From Oscarella lobularis (Eukaryota; Porifera; Homoscleromorpha; Homosclerophorida; Oscarellidae), in the NCBI RefSeq assembly GCF_947507565.1, contig NC_089176.1, positions 2,046,001 to 2,110,000 on the forward strand: a stretch of 64,000 nt of DNA, written 5' to 3'. Position numbers and translations under genes: made by a program. Below are positions 45,201 to 59,800 of the stretch, piece by piece (position 1 is the first letter of the stretch; every line of letters begins with the position of its first letter). Under the pieces are notes generated by a model. It saw only the letters and a list, made by a program, of their open reading frames with translations, was not told the origin of the DNA and did no database searches.

Positions 45201-48200
45201 AATTATTGAAGAAGGTTCGCCACACTTTGCACAGTACGTTCAAGTCCTCGTAAAAGTAATTGAAGACAGTGACCAAGATAGCGACTTCTTCGCCGCGAAT
45301 GACAGAATATGGCAAACTGAGAGAAACAAAAAAGGGCTTGAAAGCGACGAGTCGAGCGGGAGCAGGGGCCAAGCCAAAGCCAGATGACGACGACACGGCA
45401 AACGCCTCAGCAATCCACGTAGTAATAGTATCGGGAACAGTCACGTTAAAAACGGCATTTCCATCGGAGCTGAGAAAAGACGTAGACAAAGCGTTTCTAT
45501 AGGTTTTATTTTCATGTTAATTCTCACTCTGCTTGGTGATCATCCCAGAGCCACGCTTCAGGAAAATACGAACGAACTCGACGAACAGACGCCAGGCCGT
45601 CCGATTCGTCACCGAAATCTTCACTGCGAGAACCTGAACCTAAAGTAGAGAAGATCGTTGGTCATTGGTGTACACAACTCAGAGAATATATAAACCTCCT
45701 ATCTGTCGCTTGACAAAACGAAAATCTGTTGATAGTTTTAAATTCGTTATAATCGCCAAGCCCGGATTCTGTTGGACCAATTATGTAAAATTGAAAATGC
45801 TGCCCATTGAAAGCGCAAAAGCACCTTTAGGAATTCAGGCAAGTCGACGTCAGCCCACCAAGATTTCCACCAAAAAAGATCATTAACTGGATATCCATCG
45901 CCGCTACCGCTGGTCAGTTCCAGCGTGGATGCGCTGTCGGTGTCGTCGCTATAACCGGAGTTATATGATTCTACAGCCGAGAGGACCTTAGATGAAAGTT
46001 GAATTACAACCGTCCGGCATTCAACAGAGAGTCAATCTTACGTATTCAGCCGATAAATGACTTCCACTACACGCAGACGGTACGAGATAGACACTCCTGT
46101 CCACAGCCGTCACGCTCACGTGCGCAAACGGCGCTGCCTTCACCGACAACTGAACCTGATCTGCAGGTCTTGACGTGTTCGTGTTGAAACTTATGTTAAC
46201 CTAATAAACATTCAATGATAAATATCGTAGTCGGTCAGCATGCGTGCCTCATTCTGAAAGCATCGAGCAACTTGAAATTTGACGGCGGTTCCAACCCCTA
46301 TCTTTCTATCGCCGACGTAGTAAGCGACAAGATAAAAGCTTGGAGCTAGAGCGCACGAAACGTTCATTGCCAGTTGCGATTCGTGAAGTCCAGCGTACAC
46401 GCTTGAAGGTCTAAACTGCATAGGCAACTTCCAAGAACGAAATATCTCTCCTCTTGCTACAATCTAAAATCAAACTTCAAAAAAATGTATCAATAAAAAA
46501 CTAGGCCAAAGGTAACCAGGAAGTGAAAATCGGTTGCAAGTGGCCGACTTGACAAGATGTCAATAAAAGTTTCGTTGCCGGGCTGAACATAACACAACTA
46601 ATGTACAAAAATACAATTTTTTGGCTTACCTGTAAAACAAGTTCTGACGACATCAATGAAAAGACGCTTCCACTCTCAACCGAATCTCTTGGCTTGAGTG
46701 AATGAGTAGCCGAAAAGTGATTCCGTTTTACCGAAAACTTCGCCTAGAAATTAAGGCAAGGACTATCCATGCAAGATCTCTCTTAGCAGTGATCGCATTC
46801 ACCGTTATTTCCATGCTTCTATAGAAGAGGTTGCTTTCCTCGTAGACAAAAAATTGAACGCTGCCGTTCACTGCCTCGACTGTCGTTGAACTGATTGTTC
46901 TTCCATCGCCACGGATTCCCACATGCAGCAAAGTACGATTTAGAAACGGCCGAAGATCAGGAAGCACAATGGATATCTTTACAGAAAGAAATGCTGAATC
47001 AAACAAAAAACATTAAGTTCTTTAGGCTGACCGTTACTGTAAAAGGAAGCCCTGGTGTATAGTAAGACGAAGTTCCAGGAACAAACTTGATGGCGTAGGG
47101 CTGACGAGCGACGGTGACAATTTGTGAAGAATTTGCAATTGCTCCCGTTCCTTGTTCGGTTACGGTGACGTTGACTTCCAACGCGATCGGTGCGTAGTAA
47201 TCGAGGTTGTACGAGCTGGAAAACCATTTTCGGACTAAAACAACAGTATTTATGGCAAATTCTGTCGATCCATTAGTCTGAAATGAATAAAAATAATGGA
47301 ATTCCATAAGTAAAATGCACGTTTACCTTTATGCACGCCGTTTCCTTCGATGGAGAGTAACGGCGACTGAAGTATTCCTGATGAACGCTGGTAAAGTGAA
47401 GGCACGCTTGACCTTTCACTGGTTTCCCATACGTGTACCTAGTCATAAATGCATGCTTGAGTAAAACGACATCGAAACGTAGCAAAACCTTGCTATCACG
47501 GTCCCGCTAAGAAGCTGATCGCCGGAAAGAATATATTCCGGCAGAAGAAGGTCGACTTCGAATTTGGGTAAGACTAAAAAATAAAGTTATCATTAGAGAC
47601 CGGTGCATGCAAATGAACGACGAAAAAGCACCATATTCCTGAACTGTGAAACATGCCTCGTTTATCAAAACAGGCTGCAAATAACGGACTAGAAAGAAGG
47701 TAAAAACGGGCACTTCATGATCACTTACATCGATAGTCCAAGAATAAAGAGCATAGACAAAAACTGTCCATGATCCAGCCACCGGCTCTGAAGACAGAGA
47801 AAACGATAGACGCACGACGCCTAAGTAAAAAAAAAGCAGCTTGACAAAAAAGCAGGCATGTGTACTATTATAAAAAATGCTACCATTGCTTGCCCTCAGC
47901 TGAGCCCATTGTAAAACTCTAGTTCCTTTGCCATCCTAGACGTGTTGCACATAAAGGTATAAAAGAAGTGGCATACTCTTGCGTCGTTGACTCACAGAAA
48001 TTTCAACTGAAATCTATGCATTCAGTCAAGAGTCAGTTTAGTAGAAAACAAACGCAGTACTTACGTTTCCCGAGTACGGTTTCATTGCGTAATTGAGTGC
48101 AATTATTCGCATTCTCACTAGGAGTAAATATGCACGTCAGTCGTGATTTCCGAACCGAAATGATTGTTCGTAACCTTGCTGCCCCGGTTTGTAGACGGGT

Positions 48201-51200
48201 TTGTCTGTCTGGACGAAAATTACCGGTCCGCTTGCAGTCACTCCAACATCAGTCATTCCATTTAGCTGAGTTATGTTATCGGACGTAATGCCGTCTATCA
48301 CCAACTGATATTTTCCAGGACGAAAATCTTCAGGAATCTATACGCGTACTCAACGTTAGTACTAGGCCTAACACTGTAGTAATTAAACGACGAACCTCAA
48401 AGCTTCCCAAACCATATCCATTTTCTAAATCAAAGACAACTAGACTTGAGCGCCGTTAAATATTTTTGATGTTCGAACCCAACGGCTTTATAGGTAACGA
48501 CGTCAATGCCACATCAAAATTGGAAACTAGGCGAGCTTGAAGGGTCAAAAAGTCTCTAATTCCTTGCGTCATAATGTGAATATCTGCTTTCGAGCCTTGA
48601 CGAAGTACGTTCGGCGACGCAACAACGTACGTCGGACAGCACCTATAATTAAATTGCACAAAAATAACTTATCTAGCAGATTATTAGACTGAGAAAAATT
48701 ACGTTTGCCACCACTGAAGATCGGCGCAACTGTTGACGCAATCACCTATAGCAAACAGTTCTCCTAAGAAGACAAACAAAAGCTCCGCGCAACATACCAG
48801 TGAAGTGGTACTTTGTAACGAAAGCCGGCCAATATCTCAAGTACCCCATGAGTCCTAGCGCGTGATACGAAACAAACAATTCATTGCCTTTTGATATATA
48901 TATTTTCGACGGTGGAGTCGAGCAAGCCGTCACCGTGTTGGCTGGCGACAGCGAACGATTTTTCTCGCTGCTCACAGAGACGTTGTACTGATTGCAACGA
49001 TAACCCAATCGTGACTGAAACTTGACAAATTCAATAGCAACTCGTTGATTGGGAGGAGCACGAATGGCCCACGAGCACGATAAGCCTGAAGGGGCATAGG
49101 TGTAGCGTAAAGAGGGGACGGTCAAGTCGAGTTGGATCGTTCCGGATGCATTTGTCAGAAGCGTTACGTTGTCGCCGCACCCTGCAGAGAGTAATATATT
49201 TATCGGTCACGAACGGCTAGACAAAGCCAGTCTCACCTATTAAGCAGTCTCGATAGCCGAAATAGCCCTTAGGACAAACACACCGATTGTAGTTCGTACA
49301 CGTTTGACTGCTTCCGCAAGGAGGAGTGCATTGATCTAATACAATGACAATACATTCGAAGAACGCGAAGACGCCGTGTGGTATACATTGACACGTGCGG
49401 TTGTCCGATCCGAGTTTTTGGTAGGAAGACGGACAGGAACACACGTAGCCGCCAAAGGTATTCTCGCACGTATGCGAGCAATGGTTTTTCTCATCCACTG
49501 CACATTCATCTATGTCTGAAACGACGAGGTAGAAAATCAACGTTATGTACGTCCCCAAGTACCTGCAATGCACGGTTGAGATGCGAACACAAAGTTCTTC
49601 AAGTCGATGCTGCATTGAGAGCACAAGAGAATTTGAATCTGGACCAACGAATCGGGCAGAAAGCGAGGAATCTCGACTAGTTCCAGTTGCCATGGTATCA
49701 CACGAAGCGATCGATTCGCCTGCTTCAATTCGCGATCGACGTGAACGCTTCCGTCGACAAGGAGCTGGACACGTCGACCCCAACCCAAGTTAAATAATTG
49801 GTTTGCCGTCGATCGGTGTTGGAAGGAGAAGCATCGATACTTGGCGTGTGGTACCAGAGCGCTCTTTATAAAAGCATAGAGCTTATTTCTTCCACGATAA
49901 GAGCTTAGTCGCACATAGCCATTCGAATCTATAAACAATAAGAACCTAGTGTGACTGACGCATTAATTAAAACGAAACTCACGACGAACGTAGAATGACA
50001 CGCTTGGCTTAGGACCGGTTTCCCAGCCACAGAACGACCCGTATCCGAGTGAGCAGTTGGATGCTATAGAGAAACGGTCAAATGAGTTTTGTCGCAGATA
50101 GAACGACGCGCGCGTATAACCTTCTCCGCAAGAAGAAACGACTTTGACGTCCTTGACACTGAACGATCCGCCAAAGTAGCGCATAACGTCGTAGTGCGGA
50201 TAAATCCGTATCCTCTGAGTAATCTGGCCAACTAGCCGGATCTCAAAAATAGCGGTTCGCCACGATGACGACATCGACGGTGATTGGTCCCACGCAATGC
50301 GACTTCTCGATCCGTCAACATCATATTCCGTCACGATGACGCGAGAGTCATTGAACGTCGTCTTGTATCGAAACGCAATGCACACTTTACCTACCCCATT
50401 ATAGGACGAAAATGGCGTCAAGATCACAGTAAGAAAAGATCGTCGGTAAACCAGCTTATTCGGCAAGGTAAAAAGGTAAACAGAATCTAAAACAAAACAC
50501 GGTTGAAACGACGGTTAGACTTAGTTAATTTGACTTCGAGTACCGCCGTCCTTTTCTCCGTTTTCGTTATGCAAACTTGTGCTCGAAGATGTTAAATTGA
50601 ACATTTTGTAGTACACAGCGTTATAGCTATGCCACCTACAGTCGTCTTGAATTGCTTCAAGAGACAGTGCGTCTAGACTCTTCGAAGAAACGAGGCACTG
50701 GGCAAAGTTTTGGTAGCCGAGAAAGAAATGCTTGTATCCCAACGCCGCTGCAGCTACGGCGCATCGCTTCTCGGCTCTTGAACCGCTGTAGTACCGGGAA
50801 TAAGTCGGCAGCAAATCGATGTGACTTTCGAGAGACACGAAGTGGAATAAGGAATTGCGCTGTCGCCAGCATCCGGCGCTTTTCCACGCTAAAAAGAAAC
50901 GTAGATCGGATAAGCAAAGCGAACGTTTAGAGATCAAAAGCAAAACAAACTAGGATCGCTTGGCGCTTCGACTTCAACAGGAGGAGGAGAAGGAGTAGAT
51001 AAAGGAGTATGCAACCACGTTCCACTTCCATCTGAAACCCGCACGGGACACGTGCTCTCGTTTCCAAAGGCGCAGTCTAAGTCTGTGTAGAAAAAAGCTT
51101 AGTAGACGCGTCTTTGCTTTGTCCTACTCACTATCTGTGCAAGCAATTTTCTTCGCGTTATCAATTGCGATGTCGCCCGTCTTCCAGTTTGTCTCCGTCA

Positions 51201-53199
51201 AACCGAAGACGTGAAACTTGACGCGATACTTCACGTTGTCCTTAATTTTTAGAAACGCGGTGCGCCAGCAGTTTGTTGTCGTGCCGCGAAAACGTCGCGA
51301 CGTAATTGAGCGCCCTTGAATGTTAAGAAGATAAACGCGAAGATAGACGGACGAGTTCAGGTGAAGAAGGTAGTCGAAAGTCAAGCACATCGAAAAAGCT
51401 TCTTTCATCAAAGGACTAATCAAGGTAACACCACAACTTTGGAAGTCTGCAAAAGGATTTTTTGCACGACAATTGGGCGCTGAAGGCATCTTCATTAAAA
51501 CGAGGCGATTCGCTAAAAAGAAATAATCTCAAACAAAGTTACTATTACCTTCTGATAAAAAATAAATGGAGGAAGATCAATAATAAAATAAAAAGCTAAT
51601 TAGCATAGATGAAGGGCTCACATGCTCGATTCTTGCATTGTGACTCGGAATCACGGTACAATTCAACGTCATTGGGTAGAGCCCTGTTATCCACTGCCAA
51701 GAGAAAAGACCAAAAAATTGAGTAGACAAAAAACTTATTAAGTGCAATCTTATAGCGCCGCTTATCGCATGCTACGGCCTTTTCCTGGTGGTTTAATACG
51801 CCAGCGCGCACGGTTAGAGATCTACATGTGCACGCGTGGTGCACGTCCCCTAGGCTACAAGAATTGAAGCGAATCATCGCCAAGTACCGTAAGCTACATC
51901 GGAGTTAACCGGTAATTTCCACCTTCCCCATGCAATATCCCCACACCGCGGATCTACAAAGTCAACCGCAAGAGAATACTTGTCTAATTAACTTTCTGCT
52001 GTTTCAGAAAGGATTCCCAGACGTAAAGCGCAATAGATCTAGACATTTGACAAACCTCTCGTCCAATCAGATTCCTCGACGTTCCAGCCACAAGAGTCGC
52101 GTTCGAAGTCGCACGATCGCAAACTCTCTGGAGCTGCAGAAGCAAAAATAGAGAGATGACAATTTGAATAGCTTTCTAATAGTTGACCACACCTTCAATA
52201 GCCATGTAAAAGACATCTAATTGACGGACGATCGAGTCGCCAGCGAAACCTCGCACAAAAAATGTCATTGCCTTCTCCGACGACACGAAACTCCTCTCGC
52301 CGATCCGACGGTAGCGACTCTTTCGAAACAGAAGCGGCGCCTTTCTGGACTTGCCGTCGTGTACGTAAAATAGCGATCGAAAGTACGAGGAAGACGATTT
52401 TACAATAAGATGAACGTGTTGATTCTTTCTCGCACGAATGCGCCATTGGCACTGAAACGATCGGTTCAGCGGCGGCGCGTTGATGAACAACTGGCCGTGA
52501 GAAGACACTTTAGCGTCGACCACGCCTCCGCACTCTAGAACAATGCATGAGAACGACCAACCATATGCGTTTCTCTCTCTCTAAGCCCGAAAAACTGTGC
52601 GCGTCTCACTCTTTGCACGGCGTTCCTTGATGACTTCTTTGCTACATGGGCACAGAAAGCGGACGCGGTAGTCAAGACACGATTCTCCTCGTTTCTGATG
52701 CTGGTTCTGGCAGACAAATCCGACGCCTAGAGAGCACGTTACATCTTGTCCTGTCTCGGAGGAGGGCACTCCTGTAGAACACACAAAAGAACGCTTGCTC
52801 GCAAATGTACTGTAGAACGAGAGTCGATGGCTACGCTACCTGCACTCGTTTGGCACTCTATATCGGTGGGTTCGTCACACGAAATGTGGCTTTCTATTGA
52901 TGGTCGCTTTTCCCAGTCACCGGTTCCAGACGGATTGTCTTGATTGATCCACGAGCCCCAACAAAGCGAGTCCTCGCCACTTCCCTCATCTTATGCAAGG
53001 TCGAGATCATTTGAATGAAGCCATGTCAAGCGTCCGTACTAATCTTTTTTTCTCACGTACCTGAGCTGACCTCTGCTGATTCGCTAATAAAAAAAGTAAG
53101 AACTCCTTGTATAGCTGTAAAATAAGTGTCAAGATCGCACCTAGTCGTACAGAACAGAAGACTAAGAACACCTAGCAGAACTACTAGTAGCTGACGCAT
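42228..53199 (-). CDS. Thioester protein (complement/A2M family) with WxxW-CUB-MAM-GCW-EGF-CUB N-terminus, copy 1
   Basis: A large thioester-containing protein, likely an innate-immune opsonin or protease trap. The start at 53199 opens a signal peptide (MRQLLVVLLGVLSLLFC). Modules: WxxW domain (52590-52960); CUB 1 (52190-52530); MAM (51130-52140, ending TGDIAIDNAKKIAC); a GCW-type Cys module (50520-50970); MAM-like segments (49560-50466); EGFs (49225-49520; DIDECAVDEKNHCSHTC); CUB 2 (48780-49185). The A2M body follows with FVQTDKP..KPGQ, a bait-like Ser/Gly/acid region (45600-45960), thioester GCGEQN (44681-44698), DGSFVEPGRCYH with a histidine at the C3-type catalytic position, and a receptor-binding-like domain (42600-43260). 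A final exon (42228-42318) adds a hydrophobic helix and RKKLS, so the protein is probably membrane-anchored. The A2M core is typical; the N-terminal mosaic is unusual. Confidence 0.8.
42240..42318 (-). other. C-terminal membrane anchor of TEP copy 1
   Basis: After a Ser/Glu-rich linker (LTEPTLKTTSEEG) the last exon encodes about 24 mostly hydrophobic residues (GFVAAVGVLVHDVFLFVALF...) ending in basic RKKLS and a stop at 42228-42230. This looks like a type I transmembrane helix with a short cytosolic tail. Most A2M-family members are secreted and CD109 is GPI-linked, so a transmembrane form is notable. Confidence 0.65.
44681..44698 (-). other. Thioester motif GCGEQN, copy 1
   Basis: The codons read PYGCGEQN on the minus strand, the invariant motif whose Cys and Gln side chains form the internal thioester in C3, A2M and TEPs. 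About 110 residues downstream, DGSFVEPGRCYH puts a histidine where C3 and C4B carry the catalytic His, predicting reactivity toward hydroxyl groups. Confidence 0.85.
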
Positions 53200-53806
53200 T
53201 CTGGCGCTGCACTGCCGGCTCGCATCGACTCTGCACTGGTTTTATCCGGTTTCTGCATCCCATCACACATTCTCATCCTGCTCAGAGTTCTGATTCGATC
53301 TCGCTTCAAGCTAGGATCCTGTGGTTTGGACGTCGTGAAAGAAACCGTACAGGACTAGCAGCACGAACCTCAGCGGTTCACTTGTGAAGTTTCGGCGCTT
53401 TCGACGACGCGTTTGTTGCGTAGGCGCGCACGTTAAATCGCGGAGGCGTGTTCATTGACCATCGGACAAAGCTTTCTCAAATTGATGCAGAGTGCAGAAA
53501 AAACAGTACAAGACCAACGGTATAAACGTCAAAGGTCTATTTGAAGCTTCAGTGTTAAGCTTTCGACGTTATTCGCGCCTCTGACGACACTCACATCGAC
53601 TGTTTGCTTGGTCAAGCCATTCCCAGCTTTCCCAGCTGTCCCAGGGCAGCTCGAGTACAGTAGTCTCACGAATAGTCCTACCAATCCATTTGTAGTCTAG
53701 TAATTATGTCCAAGCACGGATTATATAGCTGCATGACAGCGGTTATGCCGAGTCATGCCGCTCTTGCTCTCTAATTTCAAACGAAGCAAGAAAGACAATT
53801 AACAAA
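53200..53806. other. Intergenic region between the tandem TEP genes
   Basis: About 600 bp separate the stop of copy 2 (53807) from the start of copy 1 (53199). The stretch should hold the copy 1 promoter. A weak TATA-like GGATAAAA lies about 40 bp before the ATG. No other feature is supported. Confidence 0.5.
53240..53247 (-). promoter_or_regulatory. Weak TATA-like box of TEP copy 1
   Basis: On the minus strand GGATAAAA lies about 40 bp before the start codon. The match is partial and rests on position only. Confidence 0.2.
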
Positions 53807-56800
53807 TCAAGAAAGCGCAATAAAGACAAAAACGACACCAACAGTTACACTGTTGTACTCTACCAGTACGGTATAGCCAACAGACCAAGTCAAAGAGCAT
53901 GCAGCTAAACAAAGAAACAAGATTGCAGAAATTCAGAAAGAATCTAAGAGGGCTTCATCTGTACAGAAAAGTACGTGTGTACAACAAACCGATCATTCGA
54001 TACGTCGTTTACTCAGGCTTACCCTCTTCTGGTGTTGTCTTCAGAGTGGGCGCCGTAAGTGACTCGTTCTGTTCCGATGAAGACGATTCTTCGTCAGCAA
54101 GTTCGTCTAGTTCACCTGGTGCCTTGCATTCGCCCAATGAAGCGGAAATCGTCGCTGGCGGATTGTAAGAGATTGTAGTCATAAAATCTGTAGTCAACGC
54201 AATTAACGGTTCAATTGTTCCATATCGCTGTATATAAATCTTTTCTGTACCCGGTTCATAGTAAGCGTAAGCTTGAATAAAAGCCGGTTGGAGCTTCGAC
54301 ACGCAATTCGATCTTTGAAAGAAGGTGTCAAAGCAGATCATTCGATCAGAACGAATCTGATTAAGAAAAAGCCACGCTATTAGGAAAAAAGCAACTTGCT
54401 ATCATCTTGAGCACCTCGTCAAAATACAAAACAAGTTTTCTGGTTTCAATTTCGTACCGCTGAAGTAAAATTTCGTTGTCGTTAGTTAGCTGAACGTAAA
54501 AAGGCGTCGATTAACAAGGCAATATTCATGCAATATTTTGGTACAAGACTCGCCTTGCTTAGTCCGTCTTTGTCAACACTGAATCCAGAGAGGAAACCGA
54601 TTTCGACGATACACATGCTAGAATCGGACTTGCGATTCCATCTTAGACAGCGCTATAAGCAAGGTCGCAAGAAAAAAGAACAATAAAAGATACCTAACAC
54701 ACGTTCTCAATTCCAAACGGTTGTCGTCATATCGGACTGATTCATTAAAAGGCACTACGTTTCCTTCCGCTTGCAATCTGTTCTCAATGGTCGTGTTTAT
54801 TTGAAACGACAACCCCGGCGCCAAAAGAGGAACGTTGTAGGTGACTGTAGCCTAAAACAAACGGATTTCATAAACTGATAGCTCATACATATATCTACAT
54901 GCATACCTGGACCAACGCCGCTCTGTTACCCATAGATTGAACTTGTAGTGTTGAAGGCACCGGAATCTGTGAAGAAAGAGCTTGTGTACAAACGACCTTT
55001 TTATGACTAGCTCATCACGTACCTCAAACCGGCGGGTGATAATCGCAGTGCGACTATTAATAGACACCTCTTGATGAAACTTTCCCGCAACGTTTAGCTC
55101 TATAGCAAGAGCCGAGCTTTCGTCTAGCACGCCAGTTTTTCTTGACATCAACGAAAGAGCCATCAGTGCGATGATTGAGTCTTGACTTGATCTCCATCCT
55201 CCCCTGGCGTCCATCTGAGCCAGGAGCCAATTTCGTATAGGAATAGCAGAAAAAATATCACCCTTTTCAATGTAGGCAAGCATGACGTAGGCTGTGGTTT
55301 CAATAGATCCGGCAGAGACGTAGCCAGAGTAATACTCTCTGCTACACAACCAATACTTCTGTGAATCTGAACATTAGTTTGTAATTTTGCGCGCTCATTT
55401 TTCTGCATTCTCTAGCTATACTGCTCTAACCCTTGATGTAAGCTGCCTTTTCTAGTTTTTTCAACAGAACATCGGCCACTTCTACGTCGTTTCCAACGAC
55501 CAAAGAATACGCAGTAAGCGCCATCAAATACACGTTCGTTTGTAAACGTATAGTTGACTCTAAGTAGTGAACGGCACTGGAAATTACGCTAGTCAACGGT
55601 TTACTGCACGTCAATTTCTACAAAAATAAAATCAAAAAATCATTTTATACACAAATAGAGCAGCCATCTTACGACAACAGAATTCACTTCAACAAGCGTC
55701 ATCAGAGAGTAAGCGGTCAAGGCGACGGGCAAGTTTTCCCGACCACACTACCAAAACATTTTATCAACTGGTCAAAGTGGAAGAAAGCTGGAAGTGGCTA
55801 GAACAATACCTTACCGTTAAATGATAGCAATTACCGGGTTCAACAAAAGACCCGTCTGACTGCTGCTGATTCACAATCCAGCATGCAGACTGAGCCATAT
55901 CAGTGCGATCAATATACATAACGGACGACGCTTGAGCGTAGACCCGGAGAACAAACGTCGTTAGACTATGAACAAAGCTTTATCAGCGACAAAAGAAATG
56001 AAAATAAAAACGATAGTATACCATGTGCTTCCAAACGAAGAACGCTGTCCCCAGACAGCGTAGGAGTAGTCGTTTCGCTTATATGTCAGTTGTCTCTGAT
56101 AACCTATATATAAAGGGAAACCAATATTGATAAAAACAGTGCGCAACGAGCTTGCGTGACTTCCATACACACCTATTTGCATATACCGAGTAGCCTTTCG
56201 GTCGATTGCATCTGTAAGCAACCCATTTACTTGAAGGTATCGTTTAACCATAACAGATGGAGAAAAAGAGGCTATATTCTGTTCTCCACAACCGTACGGC
56301 CTGACGAGCAGGCCACCTAAGGAGGCGAGCGCCGGTCCCATAAAATCCCCTAAAACAAAGTAAGACTACAAGAAATGACTCGCCCTGCTGATAACGTGTA
56401 CCGCTAATTGACACCACTCCCTTCACGGAACCATTGACGATGGCCGAGGGAAGAGAAAGGTTAAATGATTCCGTTTGATTTCCGGTTAACAAGACGCTTG
56501 AAAAATACGATTCTTCTTTTCCTTCTGGCTATAAACACAATGTAGTTAAAAAAGAATAGACCGTAGTAATTTTTCCGTGTCATACCTCGACAAAAAGCAT
56601 TCTTATAACAGCATCGGACTCGATTGTAGAATATGCTGTTATTCTGAGAGGAACTTGCCCAAGTCGTAGCGGTACAATTGGAAAACGGACAGTGCGACTG
56701 TTCTGCGCTGATATGAAGATAGGCACATCGCTGGCATTTCCAATGAATTCAAATCCTCCTGTCTGCGCATCCAACACAATGAGAACCTAAATATCAATTA

Positions 56801-59800
56801 TTGAGGAAGGTTCGCCACACTTTGCGCAGTACGTTCAAGTCCTCGTAAAAGTAATTGAAGACGGTGACCAGGATAGCGACTTCTTCGCCGCGAATGACAG
56901 AATATGGCAAACTGAGAGAAACAAAAAATGGCTTGAAAGCGACGAGTCGAGCGGGGGCAGGGGCCAAGCCAAAGCCAGATGACGACGACACGGCAAACGC
57001 GTCAGCAATCCACGTAGTAATAGTATCGGGAACAGTCACGTTAAAAACGGCATTTCCATCGGAGCTGAAAAAGAAGACTTAGGCAATGCGTTTTAAAAGA
57101 TTTATTTTCATGTTCTCACTCTGCTTGCCGATCGTCCCAGAGCCACGCTTCAGGAAAATACGAACGAACTCGACGAACAGACGCCCGGCCGCGGTCGGTC
57201 GATCCGTCGCCGGAACCGGAACCTTGTATCAGCTGAGAACCTGAACCTAAAGTAGAGAAGATCATTGGTTCACACGACTCAGAGAATTTAGTGCTACGAT
57301 GTACCTCCTATCTGTCGCTTGACAAAATGAAAATCTGTTGATAGTTTTAAATTTGTTATAATCGCCAAGCCCGGATTCTGTTGGACCAATTATGTAGAGT
57401 GAAAATGCTGCACATTAAAAGTGCAAAAGCACCTTCAGGAATTCAGGCAGATCGACGTCAGCCCACCACGATTTCCACCAGAAAAGATCATCATTAACGA
57501 GATATCCATCGCCAATACCGCTGCCGCTGGAGCTACCGCTGATCAGTTCCAGCATCAATGCGCTGTTCGTGTCGTCGCTATAACCGGAGTTATATGATTC
57601 TACAGCCGAGAGGACCTACGAGGAAAGTTGAATTACCCCCGGCATCCTATAGAGAGTCATTCGTACATATTCAGCTGATAAATGACTCCCGCTACACGCA
57701 GACGGTACGAGATAGACGCTTCTGTCCACGGCCGTCACGCTCACGTGCGCAAACGGCGCTGCCTTCACCGACAACTGAACCTGATCTGCAGGTCTTGACA
57801 TATTGGTGCTAAAACTGATATTAACCTAATAAAAAATCAATAAATAAATAAAATATAGCAGTCGGTTAACATGCGTGCCTCATTCTGAAAGCATCGAGCA
57901 ACTTGAAATTTGACAGCGGTTCCAACTCCCATCTTATTATCGCCGACGTAGTAAGCGACAAGATAAAAGCTTGGTGCTAGAGCGCACGAAACGTTCACTG
58001 CCAGTTGCGATTCGTGAAGTCCAGCGTAATCGTTTGAAGGTCTAAACTGCATAGGCGACTTCCAAGAACGAAATATCTCTCCTCTTGCTACAATCTACAA
58101 TCAAATTTCAAAAAAGTATATTAAATCAAAAGGACAAAAGTAACCAGGAAGTGAAAATCGGTCGCAAGTGGCCGACTTGACAAGATGTCAATAAAAGTTT
58201 CGTTGCCGGGCTGAACATAACACAATAGCAATCAACTAACGCACAAAAATTAATTTTTTAGCTTACCTGTAAAACAAGTTCTGACGACGTCAATGACAAG
58301 ACGCTTGCACTCTCAACCGACTCTCTTGGCTTGAGTGAATGAGTAGCCAAAAATTGATTCCGTTTTACCGAAAACTTCGCCTAGAAAATTAAGGCACGGG
58401 ACTATCCATGCAAGATCTCTCTTAGCAGTGATCACATTAACCGTTATTTCCATGCTTTTAAAGAAAAGATTGCTTTCTTCGTAGACGTGAAATTGAACGC
58501 TGCCGTTCACTGCCTCGACTGTCGTCGAACTGATTTTTCTTCCATTGCCGCGGATTCCCACATGCAGCAAAGTACGATTTAGAAACGGCCGAAGATCAGG
58601 AAGCACAATGGATATCTTTACAGAAAGCAATGCTACATCAAAGCAAAACTTTCTATTTCTTTTCCGCTGACCGTTACTGTAAAAGGAAGCCCTGGAGTAA
58701 AATACGACGAAGTTCCAGGAACGAACTTGATGGCGTAGGGCTGACGAGCGACGGTGACAATTCGTGAAGAATTTGCAATTGCTCCCGTTCCTTGTTCTGT
58801 TATAGTAACGTTGACTTCCAACGCGATCGGTGCATAGTAATCGGGGCTAAACGAAAACGATCCGGAAAACCATTTTCGAACTAAAACGGCAGTATCTATA
58901 GCAAACTCTGTCGATCCATTAGTCTGAACGAGTAAAAGTAATAAAACTTCAAAAAAACAAACGCAAGTTTACAAGTTTACCTTTATGCACACCGTCTCCT
59001 TCGATGGAGAGTAGCTGTAACTGAAGAATTTCTGATGAACGCTGGTAACGTGAAGGCACGCTTGACCCTTCACTGGTTTCCCATACGTGTACCTAGTTTC
59101 AAATAAATGCTTGCATAGGTAAAACGATAGTGAAATACAACACAACCTTGCTATTACGGTCCCGCTAAGAAGCTGATCGTCGGAAAGAATGTATTCTGGC
59201 AGAAGAAGGTCGACTTCGAATTTGGGTAAGACTAATAAAATTAAGCTATTATTAGAGACCGGTGCATGCAAATGCACGACGGAATAATACCGTATTCCTG
59301 AACGGCAAAGCATGCCTCGTTTATCAAAACAGGCTGCAAATAACAGACTAGAAAGAAGGTCAATAAACGGCCACTGGTCACTTACATCGATAGTCCAAGA
59401 ATAAAGAGCATAGACAAAAACTGTCCATGATCCAGCCACCGGCTCTGAAGACAGATGAAACGATAGACGCACAACGCCTAAGTTTAAAAAAGCAACATGA
59501 CAAAAGCAGGCATGTGTACTAGCATTAAGCAATGCTACCATTGCTTGCCCTCAGCTGAGCCCATTGTAAAACTCTAGTTCCTTTGCCATCCTAGACGTGT
59601 TGTACATAAAGGTATAAAAGAAGTGGCATACTCTCGCGTCGTTTGACTCACAGCAATTTCAACTGAAATCTGTGCATTCAGTCAAGAGTCAGTTTAGTAG
59701 AAAACAAACGCAGTACCGTACTTACATTTCCCGAGTAAGGCTTCATTGCGTAATTGAGTGCAATTATTCGCATTCTCACTAGGAGTAAATATGCACGTCA

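Noticed and set aside
48465-48490. GTTCGAACC, resembling a tRNA B box
   Set aside because: It lies inside a conserved exon of TEP copy 1 and is not accompanied by an A box or cloverleaf.
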